Shown in pieces: positions 15,613-27,181 of a stretch of DNA of 64,000 nucleotides. The stretch is from Arthrobacter sp. KBS0702. GTDB lineage: Bacteria; Actinomycetota; Actinomycetes; Actinomycetales; Micrococcaceae. Each line of letters opens with the position of its first letter. The stretch's first letter is position 1. The notes beneath the pieces were generated by a model. The model ran no database searches and was not told the DNA's origin. It saw nothing but the letters and a program-made list of their open reading frames with translations. The translations under genes were made by a program, and so were the position numbers. The DNA lies in the NCBI RefSeq assembly GCF_005937985.2, contig NZ_CP042172.1:1116001-1180000 (forward strand), given 5' to 3'.

Positions 15613-16449
15613 ATGACATCCCAACCGTCTTCCGTTCCTCCAGCCGGGGCTTCTGCAGCTCCATCCGGAACCGCGCCCAAGGGTGCCCCCAGCCTCCGGC
15701 TCAACTCCGGCTACGGCACTGACCGCGGCCTGCGCCGTGAGATGAACGAGGATTCCTTCATCGCCGTAGACCCGGTCTTCGCTGTCGCCGACGGCATGGG
15801 TGGCCACGAGGCCGGCGAGATCGCTAGCGGCATTTGCGTGCGCACCCTCGCCGAGGTTCCCCAGCTCGCCACGGGGGAACGGGGCGCCACCGCGGCGATC
15901 GTCCAGCAGGCCCTGCTGAAGGCCGACGCCGACATCCGCGAGGCGACCGGGTCCCGTGCGGGCACCACTCTTTCCGGCGTCGTCGTTGTGGAGCAAATGG
16001 GCATCCCGAACTGGCTGGTGATGAACATCGGCGATTCGCGCACCTACCGCCTCAGCCAGGGCCAGCTCAGCCAGGTCAGCGTGGACCACTCCGAGGTGCA
16101 GGAACTGGTGAACGCCGGCGAGATCACCACGGCCGAGGCTGCGGTGCACCCGCGCCGCCACGTGGTCACCCGTGCCCTCGGCACCGGCGACGAGACGGAA
16201 GCCGACTACTGGCTGATGCCCGTCGAGGACGGCGACCGGATCCTGGTCTGCTCGGACGGCCTCAACGGCGAGCTCGACGACGAGCACATCGCCCGGGTCC
16301 TGGGCGCCGAACCGGACCCGCAGGCCGCCGTGGACCAGCTGATCCAGGCCGCCCTGCGCAGCGGCGGCCGCGACAACGTGACCTGCATCGTGGTGGACGC
16401 GAGCAACGCGGCCGACGCTGATAGCGCTGCCGGACAGTCACGCCGATGA
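15613..16449 (+). CDS. PP2C-family protein serine/threonine phosphatase
   Basis: A 278-residue soluble PP2C. It has the metal-binding motifs REMNEDSF (near residue 44), VADGMGGHEAGE (58-69), SGTT-type AGTTLSGVV, VCSDGLNGEL and the final RDNVTCIVVD. This set predicts a Mn2+/Mg2+-dependent phosphatase active on phospho-Ser/Thr proteins. A Pro/Ala-rich leader of about 30 residues precedes the domain. No Ser/Thr kinase gene is in the window. It lies between the cyclase and ligA but has gaps on both sides. Confidence 0.92.
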   Translation: MTSQPSSVPPAGASAAPSGTAPKGAPSLRLNSGYGTDRGLRREMNEDSFIAVDPVFAVADGMGGHEAGEIASGICVRTLAEVPQLATGERGATAAIVQQALLKADADIREATGSRAGTTLSGVVVVEQMGIPNWLVMNIGDSRTYRLSQGQLSQVSVDHSEVQELVNAGEITTAEAAVHPRRHVVTRALGTGDETEADYWLMPVEDGDRILVCSDGLNGELDDEHIARVLGAEPDPQAAVDQLIQAALRSGGRDNVTCIVVDASNAADADSAAGQSRR

Positions 16450-19607
<3,158 letters not shown>

Positions 19608-19659
19608 TAGTTCCATCACGGAAACCGCCCGCTGGCGTCCGGGCCCGCCCGTGCGCCCG

Positions 19660-19665
19660 TAACAT
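19660..19665 (+). promoter_or_regulatory. -10 box of a predicted leaderless transcript (GNAT gene)
   Basis: TAACAT is followed by six bases (agacaa) and the GTG start at 19672. No Shine-Dalgarno sequence is visible. Confidence 0.5.
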
Positions 19666-19671
19666 AGACAA

Positions 19672-20175
19672 GTGCATTCGCAGATCCTCATTCGTCCCGC
19701 CGTCCCGGCCGACTACGACGCCGTCGCCCGCATCACCCGGGACGCCTACCTGGCCGCCGGCCACTTCGAGGACGCGGACCACCCCTATATGCAGCAAATC
19801 CAGCAGGTCGCCCGGCGGCACGAGAACGCGACCATCTGGGTGGCCGAACGCGCCGGCCAGGTTGTGGGTTCCGTGACCCTCGCCGTCGCGGGGGAGCCGT
19901 ACGCGGACATCGCCCGGCCCGACGAGCTGGAATTCCGGATGCTCGTGGTGGACCCGGCGGTCCAGCGCAGCGGCGCCGGCAAGGCCATGGTGCACGCCAT
20001 CATCGAACACGCAAGGTCGCTGCCCGGCATCACGGGCGTGGCCCTGACCACCGGGATGACCTGGGAAAGCGCCCACGGCCTGTACCGGAAGACCGGCTTC
20101 CAGCGCGTCCCCGAACGCGACTGGTTCGTGCCGGACACCGACATCAAACTCCTGGTCTACCGCCTGGAGTTGTAA
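19672..20175 (+). CDS. GNAT-family N-acetyltransferase
   Basis: A 167-residue GNAT enzyme. Motif A, the acetyl-CoA pyrophosphate loop, is VVDPAVQRSGAGKAMVHAI, and the C-terminal motif B segment is SAHGLYRKTGFQRVPERDW. It transfers an acetyl group from acetyl-CoA to an unknown amine. The GTG start sits 6 nt after TAACAT. It has its own promoter and is followed by a palindromic repeat. Confidence 0.9.
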   Translation: MHSQILIRPAVPADYDAVARITRDAYLAAGHFEDADHPYMQQIQQVARRHENATIWVAERAGQVVGSVTLAVAGEPYADIARPDELEFRMLVVDPAVQRSGAGKAMVHAIIEHARSLPGITGVALTTGMTWESAHGLYRKTGFQRVPERDWFVPDTDIKLLVYRLEL

Positions 20176-20206
20176 CACCAGGCCGCTTGATGCCGTGCAG
20201 CAACCG

Positions 20207-20282
20207 TCCGGGGGCACTTTGGGCGCGATGTTCGACGTCGGCGCCCTAGTTGACGGCGTGTCCGTGCCAAAGTGCCCCCGGA
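20207..20282. repeat. Palindromic intergenic element with 16-bp perfect arms
   Basis: TCCGGGGGCACTTTGG (20207-20222) and CCAAAGTGCCCCCGGA (20267-20282) are exact inverse copies around 44 bp. The arms end in TTTG/CAAA at the inner side like the compound repeats at 12509 and 41095. It lies between two co-directional genes. The rest of the 257-bp gap shows no gene. Confidence 0.8.
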
Positions 20283-20432
20283 GCGCAGCCCCAGGGCGGG
20301 GAAAGCCTCGGCGGCCGGCACGCAGCCCGGCAAAAACCCGCCCGCCCGACACATTTCCACCGGTTTACCCGCCCTGGCTTATGCCGCCCTAAAGTGGTGC
20401 CGACTCCACGCCCCACGGTGAAAGGCACTTCC

Positions 20433-20816
20433 ATGCGCAAGACATTCGGCACCGGTTCCGTCTGGGAACAGAAGGTCGGCTACTCCCGGGCGGTCCAGGT
20501 GGACAACACCCTCTACATCTCCGCCACCGCCGCCAGCGGCGAGGACGGGATCGTGGGCGAGGACTTCTACACTCAGACCCGCTTCATCCTGGACAAGCTC
20601 GGCAGCGTCCTGGCCGACGCCGGCTTCGGCTACGCGGACGTGGTGCAGTCCAAGCTGTACCTGACGGACATCAGCCAGTGGGAGGAAGCCGGGCGCGCCC
20701 ACGGCGAAGTCTTCGGCGAGATCCGCCCCACGCTGGCCCTGGTCCACGTGCTCCCGTTCCTGGATCCCAAGATGCTGGTCGAGGTCGAACTCGTCGCGCA
20801 GAAGAGCGTCAGCTAA
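20433..20816 (+). CDS. RidA (YjgF/YER057c/UK114) family protein
   Basis: A 127-residue RidA-family protein. The ATG at 20433 follows GAAAGG. An upstream extension would run through a palindromic repeat. It carries the family core VDNTLYISATA, QTRFILDKLGSVLADAGFGYADVVQSKLYLTD, and ends RPTLALVHVLPFLDPKMLVEVE. The catalytic Arg of true enamine/imine deaminases is normally in a C-terminal RxxV-like segment (IRPTLALV here, with Arg retained), so deaminase activity is possible. It ends 7 bp before a hairpin and faces the response regulator. Confidence 0.85.
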   Translation: MRKTFGTGSVWEQKVGYSRAVQVDNTLYISATAASGEDGIVGEDFYTQTRFILDKLGSVLADAGFGYADVVQSKLYLTDISQWEEAGRAHGEVFGEIRPTLALVHVLPFLDPKMLVEVELVAQKSVS

Positions 20817-20822
20817 CACCAA

Positions 20823-20879
20823 CGCGGGGTCACTTACGGTCCGTCCCGGGGCCCCGAATGGGCCGTTGGTGACCCCGCG
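20823..20879. terminator. Palindrome between convergent ridA-like and response-regulator genes
   Basis: Arms CGCGGGGTCAC (20823-20833) and GTGACCCCGCG (20869-20879) enclose 35 bp that contain an inner CGGGGCCCCG palindrome. The left flank CACCAA and the right flank TGCGTT resemble those of the hairpins at 28704 and 54599. Its position suggests a bidirectional terminator. Confidence 0.65.
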
Positions 20880-20913
20880 ATGCGTTGCGGCGGGGTCGAC
20901 GAGCCGGAACCGC

Positions 20914-21585
20914 CTAACTTCGGGCGTCCGGGGGCACGCCGTAGCGGTGTTCGGGCCGGCCGGTGGTGCCATAGCGCAGCTGGATGTCGACGGCGCCGTC
21001 GTCCGCGAGCGAGGACAAGTAGCGCTGCGCGGTGGCCCGGGAAACACCCACCCGGGTGGCGACTTCCGCCGCCGAGTACTGTTCGCCCGGCTCGAGCGAC
21101 TCCAGCACCGCAGCCTCGGTCGCGGACCGCGGACGCGCCGAGGACGCGACGTCGCCGGGGATCAGGGCGCGCTTGGCCCGTTCCACCGTGTCCTGCGTGA
21201 GGTTCCCGGCCTGGGCCAGGATCCGCCGGTAGCGGGCGTAGGAGCGCAGTTGCTGGGATAGGGACTCGGCGGTAAAGGGTTTGAGCAGGTAGCCCAGGGC
21301 CCCGCGGCGGAAGGCCAACCGGACGGACGCCGCATCCGAGGCGGCGCTGAGGATCATGGTGTCCACGTCCAGCTGGCGCAGCAGGTCAAGTCCGGAGGCG
21401 TCCGGCAGGTACACGTCCAGCAGCACCAGGTCCGGCCGGAGGCTGTGGATGGACTGCAGGGCCTGCGACGCCGAGCCGGCGGGAGCGAGTGCCAGGAAGC
21501 CGGCCACGGAGTCCACATAGGCCGCATGCAGCTTGGCGACGTGGAAATCGTCGTCCACGATCAGGACCCGGAAATCGTCAGACAA
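20914..21585 (-). CDS. CitB/DcuR-type response regulator
   Basis: A 223-residue response regulator. The receiver domain has the acidic pair LIVDDD, the phosphoacceptor Asp in LVLLDVYLP, Ser/Thr and Lys (KPF) switch residues. A C-terminal HTH (YSAAEVATRVGVSRATAQRYLSSL) of the CitB/DcuR type follows. The start is TTG at 21585 behind AAGGAG with 6-nt spacing. It overlaps the kinase gene by 8 bp, so the two are coupled. It likely activates the divergent CitMHS transporter in response to citrate or a C4-dicarboxylate. Confidence 0.92.
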   Translation of the reverse strand: MSDDFRVLIVDDDFHVAKLHAAYVDSVAGFLALAPAGSASQALQSIHSLRPDLVLLDVYLPDASGLDLLRQLDVDTMILSAASDAASVRLAFRRGALGYLLKPFTAESLSQQLRSYARYRRILAQAGNLTQDTVERAKRALIPGDVASSARPRSATEAAVLESLEPGEQYSAAEVATRVGVSRATAQRYLSSLADDGAVDIQLRYGTTGRPEHRYGVPPDARS

Positions 21586-23362
21586 CGTTGTCTCCTTCTG
21601 CCAAGTTCTCGGACTTGTCTTCTGTGGGGTTGTCAGTGGCGTCTTCTGTGGCGCCGGCGATGGTTCCGGGGAGGGTCGCCATGAATACCGCGCCCGGGCC
21701 GCCCGGCGTGCCCCGCTCCAGCACCCTCACGTCGCCGCCCCGGCGGCGCGCGAGTTGCCGGGCCAGCGCCAGCCCCAGGCCCTGACCGGCACCGGCCCGG
21801 GCGGGGCCCGGGGACGGCGGGGGCCCGCCGGTGGTGAACCCCTCCGCGAAGACACCCTCCGTGCCGCCGGGTTCATCCCCGCCGGCTCCGGCCGGCAGGC
21901 CGTCGCCGGAGTCGCCCACCAGGATGTGCAGGGTGCCGGCGTCGCCCACGGCGCCCGGTTCGTCGAGCACCTCGACCTCCACCCAGCGGTCCGGCGCGGA
22001 GCCGGCGACGGCGGCGTTGACGGCGTTGTCGATCAGGTTTCCCAGCACCGTGGTCACCTCGTGCGGTTCGATGACGACGCCGCGGACCAGGGTTTCGGGA
22101 CCGAGCCGCAGGCTGACACCGCGTTCGTCGGCCTCTACGCCCTTGGCGCCGAGGAAGGCCTGGAGGTAGGGATCCTGCAACAGCTCAGCCTGGTCCACCG
22201 GGAACTTCAACGGCCCCGTCGCCGCCAGCCTGGCCAGGTAGTCGCGTGCCTGCTGGTGCTGCCCGATGCTCATGAAGCCGGCGATGGTATGCAGCTGGTT
22301 GGCGAACTCGTGGCGCTGGGCGCGCAGGGCGGTGGACATGGTGCCCACGGCGTCGAGCTGGCGGGTGAGCTGTTGGAGCTCGGTACGGTCCCGGAGCATG
22401 ACCACCCAGCCCAGGTCATCCCGGCCGTGCAGGGCCTTGCGGGCGCTCGCCACCAGAACGCGGCCGCCGGCCAGGAACTCCACGGCGTCCCCCTCGGTGG
22501 CGTCCGGCCGGGTCAGGTCCCGCAGCGGCGCCGGCACCGGCGCCGCTGCCCAGGCAGTGCCGGCCAGGTCCGGCTGATCCAGCATCCGCCGGGCCGCGGC
22601 GTTGAAGACGCTGATCCGGCCGTCGGCGGAAACGCCGATCACGCCGTCGTCCACGCCCTGCAGCACCGCCACCTGGTCGTGCACCAGGGTGCTGATCTCT
22701 TCCGGCTCCAAGCCCAGGGTCAGGCGCCGGAGGCGGTGCCGCAGCAGGAAGGAGACCAGGACGCCGGCCAACAGCGCGCCGGCTGCGGTCAGGGCGATCG
22801 GAACGATGTCCCGGGCGAGGCTCTGGCCGATGGATTCGGTGGAGTAGCCCACGCTGACCTCGCCCACCACGGTCGAGGACCCCGGCGCGAACACCGGGAC
22901 CTTGGCGCCGGCCGAGGGGCCCAGGGTTCCGGTATTCCTCGTGGTGACTTCCCGGCCGGAGAGGGCTTCGGAGGGATCGGTGCTGACCCGCTCGCCCAGC
23001 CGGTCGGCGTCGGGGTGGGCCAGCCGCAGTCCGGTCTCATCGGTGACGACGACGAACAACGCACCCGTGCGGGCCCTGGCGCCCTCCGCGGCGGCCATCA
23101 GCGGGCCCGCAAGCAGCTCCGCCGGCGGGGGAGTGCCGGGCTGCGCGCTGATCTGCTGGACTTCGGCCCGGACCGCCGGGTCCGAGGCCACCGTGCGGGC
23201 CAAGGTCAGCGCCTGGTTCTCCGCCTCGCGCCCCAGCCGCTCGTACGTCAGCCAGGCGTGGACGGCGCTGCTGAGCAACACCACGAGCGCCACCACCCCG
23301 AGCTGCAGCAGCAGCGTCTGCGTCGTGAACCTCAACGGAGTACGGCGTGCGAGGGCTCCCAC
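21578..23362 (-). CDS. CitA/DcuS-type sensor histidine kinase
   Basis: A 594-residue kinase starting with GTG behind GAAGGAGG. TM1 at about residues 18-38 is followed by a periplasmic CitA-like PAS sensor (LFVVVTDETGLRLAHPDADRLGE) and TM2 at about 180-205. A cytoplasmic PAS domain (about 225-320), the H-box RHEFANQLHTIAGF with His near residue 350, and a HATPase domain (N-box GNLIDNAVNAA, G1 VGDSGDGLP, G2 GLGLALARQLA) follow. A Gly/Pro-rich loop interrupts the ATP lid. The periplasmic PAS of this class binds citrate or dicarboxylates directly. It is divergent from the CitMHS gene. Confidence 0.93.
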   Translation of the reverse strand: MGALARRTPLRFTTQTLLLQLGVVALVVLLSSAVHAWLTYERLGREAENQALTLARTVASDPAVRAEVQQISAQPGTPPPAELLAGPLMAAAEGARARTGALFVVVTDETGLRLAHPDADRLGERVSTDPSEALSGREVTTRNTGTLGPSAGAKVPVFAPGSSTVVGEVSVGYSTESIGQSLARDIVPIALTAAGALLAGVLVSFLLRHRLRRLTLGLEPEEISTLVHDQVAVLQGVDDGVIGVSADGRISVFNAAARRMLDQPDLAGTAWAAAPVPAPLRDLTRPDATEGDAVEFLAGGRVLVASARKALHGRDDLGWVVMLRDRTELQQLTRQLDAVGTMSTALRAQRHEFANQLHTIAGFMSIGQHQQARDYLARLAATGPLKFPVDQAELLQDPYLQAFLGAKGVEADERGVSLRLGPETLVRGVVIEPHEVTTVLGNLIDNAVNAAVAGSAPDRWVEVEVLDEPGAVGDAGTLHILVGDSGDGLPAGAGGDEPGGTEGVFAEGFTTGGPPPSPGPARAGAGQGLGLALARQLARRRGGDVRVLERGTPGGPGAVFMATLPGTIAGATEDATDNPTEDKSENLAEGDNVV

Positions 23363-23542
23363 GGCGGCCCTCCTTCGGTGATCCGGCGGCAGCAGCGGCC
23401 GGTGAGCTAAATGCGCAAAATGCGTCCAACAAGCAGTATGCCAATCAATTGAGGCAAAGGCACTCCCGTGACGCAGCCCACCCTAACGTCTGTAGTGCGC
23501 ATCACAGTGGAGTGGTGCGGAACACAGAAGAAGGAGCCGGCC
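23363..23542. promoter_or_regulatory. Divergent control region of the citAB-like and citM-like genes
   Basis: The 180-bp gap contains a direct pair of AAATGCGc/AAATGCGt near 23411-23428 and a GTGCGCATCAC stretch near 23498. These are candidate response-regulator boxes, but I cannot define a clean consensus. AAGGAG precedes the GTG of the transporter by 6 nt. Confidence 0.35.
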
Positions 23543-25000
23543 GTGCTGGTATTACTTGGATTCGCCATGATTGCGGTCTTCATGGTGCTGATCATGACGA
23601 AGAAGCTGACGCCGGTGCTGGCGCTCATCATCGTCCCCACCGTCTTCGGACTTTTTGCCGGTGCGGGCCTGGGCATCGGGCCCATGGTGCTCGACTCGAT
23701 GAAGTCGATGACCTCCACCGCCGCTTTGCTGATGTTCGCCATCATCTACTTCGGCCTGATGATCGACGTCGGACTCTTTGACCCGCTGGTCCGGTTCATC
23801 CTGCGCAAGCTCGGCAACGACCCCGCCAAGGTTGTCCTGGGCACCGCCATCCTGGCCGCCGCCGTTTCGCTCGACGGCGACGGCTCCACCACCTTCATCC
23901 TCACCACCGCCGCCATGCTCCCGGTCTACCTGCGGCTGAAAATGAGCCCCGTGGTCCTGACCTGCGTGGCCGGCCTCGCCAACGGCACCATGAACATCCT
24001 GCCCTGGGGCGGCCCCACCGCCCGCGCCGCCTCCGCACTCAAAATCGATGTCAACGATGTCTTCGTCCCGATGGTCCCCTCGCTGATCGCCGGCCTCGTC
24101 GTCGTGTTTGTCTTCGCCTGGCTGCTGGGCCTGCAGGAACGCAACCGGCTGCGCACCGTGGCCCCCGAAATCTGGGCCGCCCCGGGTTCAGTCGAAGAGT
24201 TCGACGGCGGATCCTCCACCGGGGGAACCGGCGGCACCGGCCGCTTCGGCTTCGGACGCAAGGGCCCCGGCCCCGTCGGCGGAGGGTCCTCCGTCGCCGT
24301 CCTGGAGCGCACCGAGGACCTTGTCGACGACCGTGACTCCGCGATGGCGGACACCGCCCTGGACCCGAACCGCAGGACCCTCCGTCCGAAGCTGTTCTGG
24401 TTCAACCTGGGCCTGACGGTTGCCGTCATGGTGACGCTGGTCGCCAACATCATCCCGCTCCCGTTCGTCTTTATGGTCGCCTCCGCGATCGCCCTGCTGG
24501 TCAACTTCCCGAAGGTCAAGGACCAGGGCGCCCAGCTGATCGCCCACGCACCGTCGATCGTCGCCGTCGTCAGCATGGTCATGGCGGCGGCCGTCCTGAC
24601 CGGTGTCCTCAACGGCACCGGCATGGTCAAGGCGATGTCGGAGTGGCTGGTCCAGATCATCCCGGCGGACATGGGACCCTTCATGGCCGTCATCACCGGC
24701 GTGCTGAGCATCCCGATGACGTTCTTCATGAGCAACGACGCCTTCTACTTCGGCGTCCTGCCGGTGCTCAGCGAAACCGCAGGCCACTACGGCGTCAGCG
24801 CCGCGGACATGGCCCGCGCCTCCATCACCGGCCAGCCCTTCCACCTGCAGAGCCCGCTGGTCCCGGCCATCCTGCTCCTGGTCTCCCTCGCCAAGGTGGA
24901 ACTGGGCGACCACCACAAGAAGGTCCTCTGGCGCACCGCCGTCATCTCCCTGGTTATGCTCGCCGTAGGAGTCCTCACCGGAGCCATCGGCATCGGCTAA
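23543..25000 (+). CDS. CitMHS-family citrate/metal:H+ symporter
   Basis: A 485-residue transporter. GTG at 23543 follows AAGGAG with 6-nt spacing; a more upstream in-frame start lacks such a site. It is CitMHS-like: N-terminal helices from residue 1, the SLDGDGSTTFILTTAAMLP core near 115-130, GTMNILPWGGPTARAAS, and a final FMSNDAFYFGVLPV segment. Family members import citrate complexed with a divalent metal plus protons. The central cytoplasmic loop (about residues 215-275) is unusually Gly/Ser-rich (GGSSTGGTGGTGRFGFGRKGPG). The divergent two-component pair probably induces it. Confidence 0.93.
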   Translation: MLVLLGFAMIAVFMVLIMTKKLTPVLALIIVPTVFGLFAGAGLGIGPMVLDSMKSMTSTAALLMFAIIYFGLMIDVGLFDPLVRFILRKLGNDPAKVVLGTAILAAAVSLDGDGSTTFILTTAAMLPVYLRLKMSPVVLTCVAGLANGTMNILPWGGPTARAASALKIDVNDVFVPMVPSLIAGLVVVFVFAWLLGLQERNRLRTVAPEIWAAPGSVEEFDGGSSTGGTGGTGRFGFGRKGPGPVGGGSSVAVLERTEDLVDDRDSAMADTALDPNRRTLRPKLFWFNLGLTVAVMVTLVANIIPLPFVFMVASAIALLVNFPKVKDQGAQLIAHAPSIVAVVSMVMAAAVLTGVLNGTGMVKAMSEWLVQIIPADMGPFMAVITGVLSIPMTFFMSNDAFYFGVLPVLSETAGHYGVSAADMARASITGQPFHLQSPLVPAILLLVSLAKVELGDHHKKVLWRTAVISLVMLAVGVLTGAIGIG

Positions 25001-25031
25001 GAAACCAACAGACACCACAAGAACAAAACAA

Positions 25032-25085
25032 CGAGACTGTCGGGTTCGGAGATTTTCCGGACCCGACAGTCTCGGTTGGTTTAAG
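25032..25085. terminator. 19-bp-stem hairpin with GTTGGTTTAAG border after citM
   Basis: The left arm 25032-25050 and right arm 25056-25074 pair over 19 positions with one G-T mismatch, around a 5-nt loop. GTTGGTTTAAG (25075-25085) abuts the right arm; the identical 11-mer abuts the hairpin at 54599-54654. The placement at the 3' end of the citrate transporter suggests a terminator. The remaining ~200 bp to gatC hold no gene. Confidence 0.75.
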
Positions 25086-25292
25086 GGACGACGGCGAGGG
25101 GTGACGGAGGCACATCGGCGACGGGACGGACATCCGGAAGCGTGCGTCTAAGCGAGGGACGAGCGAGCACGCGGAGGATCGTCCGGCCCGCCGCCGAAAG
25201 GCGACCACCGCCGGCCTGGCGTCGGACGGCGGCAGGCCGTGTAGACACGTAGACTGGGACGGAAAATAATCCGTACCTTGCAGGGGAGATCC

Positions 25293-25589
25293 ATGGCTGC
25301 GATCAACCGCGACGACGTCGCGCACCTCGCGCGTCTCGCGCACATCGAGATGAGTGCTGAAGAGCTGGACAGGATGGCCGGCGAACTCGCCGTCATCGTG
25401 GAGTCGGTTAAGTCCGTTAGTGAAGCCGCCGGTGATGACGTCCCGGCCACGTCGCACCCGATCCCGCTGACGAACGTGTTCCGCGAGGACGTGGTGGGCC
25501 ACACCTTCACGGCCGAGCAGGCACTCTCCGGAGCCCCCGACGCATATGAGGGCCGCTTCAAGGTCCCGGCAATCCTGGATGAGGACTAA
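25293..25589 (+). CDS. gatC: Aspartyl/glutamyl-tRNA amidotransferase subunit C
   Basis: A 98-residue GatC starting at ATG 25293 behind GGGGAG. It shows the typical [22 protein letters not shown] opening and a C-terminal KVPAILDED end. GatC bridges and stabilises GatA and GatB in the complex that converts Glu-tRNA(Gln) or Asp-tRNA(Asn) to the amidated form. It is first in gatCAB, 5 bp before gatA. Confidence 0.96.
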   Translation: MAAINRDDVAHLARLAHIEMSAEELDRMAGELAVIVESVKSVSEAAGDDVPATSHPIPLTNVFREDVVGHTFTAEQALSGAPDAYEGRFKVPAILDED

Positions 25590-25594
25590 GACCC

Positions 25595-27181
25595 ATGACT
25601 GAGAACACAGAGCTGATCCGCCTCTCCGCCGCCGCGCTCGCCGAGAAGCTCGCCGCGCGCGAGGTCACCGCCGTCGAGGTTACCCAGGCGTACCTGGACC
25701 GGATTGCCGCCGTCGACGGCAAGGTCAACGCCTTCCTGCACGTCAACGCCGAGGAAGCCCTCGCCGTCGCCGCGGAGGTGGATGCCATCCGCGCAGCGGG
25801 AGGCGCCGCCGCCGAGGAACTCCACGTACTCGCCGGCGTCCCGATCGCCGTCAAGGACCTCATCGTCACGATCGGCCAGCCGACCACGGCCGGCTCCAAG
25901 ATCCTCGAAGGCTGGCACAGCCCCTACGACGCCACCGTGGTGGAGCGCCTCCGCGCCGCCAAGATGCCGATCCTGGGCAAGACCAACCTGGACGAGTTCG
26001 CCATGGGCTCCTCCACCGAGCACTCCGCGTTCGGGCCCACCCACAACCCGTGGGACCTCGACCGCATCCCCGGCGGCTCGGGCGGCGGCTCGGCTGCCGC
26101 CGTCGCGGCCTTCGAGGCCCCGCTGGCCCTCGGGACGGACACCGGCGGTTCCATCCGCCAGCCCGGCGCCGTCACCGGCACGGTCGGCGTCAAGCCCACC
26201 TACGGCGGCGTCTCCCGCTACGGCGCCATCGCAATGGCCTCCTCGCTGGACCAGATCGGCCCGGTCTCCCGCACCGTGCTGGACTCGGCCCTGCTGCACC
26301 AGGTGATCGGCGGCCACGACCCGCGTGACTCCACCTCGCTGCCGGACCCGCTCGAGGACCTCGTGGCCGCGGCCCGGACCGGCAACGTCGAGGGCATGAA
26401 GATCGGCATCATCAAGGAGCTCCACGGCGAGGGCTACCAGGCCGGCGTCGAAAACCGCTTCAACGAGGCCCTGGAACTGCTCAAGGGCGCCGGCGCCGAG
26501 ATCGTCGAGGTCTCCTGCCCCAACTTCAAGTACGCCCTCGGCGCGTACTACCTGATCATGCCCTCGGAGGCCTCCTCCAACCTGGCCAAGTTCGACGGCG
26601 TCCGGTTCGGCCTGCGGGTGCTGCCCGAAGAGGGTCCGCTGACGATCGAACGCGTGATGGGCGCCACCCGCGCCGCGGGCTTCGGCGACGAGGTCAAGCG
26701 CCGCATCATCCTGGGCACGTACGCCCTGAGCGCGGGCTACTACGACGCCTACTACGGCTCGGCCCAGAAGGTGCGCACCCTGATCCAGCGCGACTTCGAC
26801 GCCGCGTTCGCCCAGGCCGACGTGCTGATCTCCCCGACGGCGCCGACCACGGCGTTCAAGCTCGGCGAGAAGCTGAACGACCCGCTGGCGATGTACCTCA
26901 ACGACGTCGCCACCATCCCGGCCAACATGGCAGGGGTCCCGGGGCTGTCGCTGCCCGGCGGCCTCGCCGATGAGGATGGCCTGCCCGTCGGCGTCCAGCT
27001 GCTGGCCCCGGCCCGCCAGGACGCCCGGCTCTACCGGGTCGGCGCCGTGCTCGAATCCCTGCTCGAGGCGCAGTGGGGCGGACCGCTGCTGGACAAGGCT
27101 CCTTCATTGACGGCTCCTTCTTTGACCGATTCCGCACCGGCGGTTGAGGCTGCCGCTTCGAGCCACGGAGGTTCACACTAA
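25595..27181 (+). CDS. gatA: Aspartyl/glutamyl-tRNA amidotransferase subunit A
   Basis: A 528-residue amidase-signature enzyme that frees ammonia from glutamine. The Ser-cisSer-Lys triad is visible: Lys87 in IAVKDL, the cis-Ser in [10 protein letters not shown], and the nucleophile Ser186 in TGGSIRQP. The C-terminal 30 residues add a Ser/Thr/Pro-rich tail with a repeated [12 protein letters not shown] unit, absent from most GatA proteins. Its stop overlaps the gatB ATG by one base (TAATG). Confidence 0.96.
   Translation: MTENTELIRLSAAALAEKLAAREVTAVEVTQAYLDRIAAVDGKVNAFLHVNAEEALAVAAEVDAIRAAGGAAAEELHVLAGVPIAVKDLIVTIGQPTTAGSKILEGWHSPYDATVVERLRAAKMPILGKTNLDEFAMGSSTEHSAFGPTHNPWDLDRIPGGSGGGSAAAVAAFEAPLALGTDTGGSIRQPGAVTGTVGVKPTYGGVSRYGAIAMASSLDQIGPVSRTVLDSALLHQVIGGHDPRDSTSLPDPLEDLVAAARTGNVEGMKIGIIKELHGEGYQAGVENRFNEALELLKGAGAEIVEVSCPNFKYALGAYYLIMPSEASSNLAKFDGVRFGLRVLPEEGPLTIERVMGATRAAGFGDEVKRRIILGTYALSAGYYDAYYGSAQKVRTLIQRDFDAAFAQADVLISPTAPTTAFKLGEKLNDPLAMYLNDVATIPANMAGVPGLSLPGGLADEDGLPVGVQLLAPARQDARLYRVGAVLESLLEAQWGGPLLDKAPSLTAPSLTDSAPAVEAAASSHGGSH

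Noticed and set aside
21533..23410. Long plus-strand reading frame over the sensor kinase
   Set aside because: It is a shadow of the minus-strand kinase, which has all catalytic motifs.
23408..23430. Clean response-regulator direct repeat before the citrate transporter
   Set aside because: Only a short AAATGCG duplication is present, too little to call a binding site.
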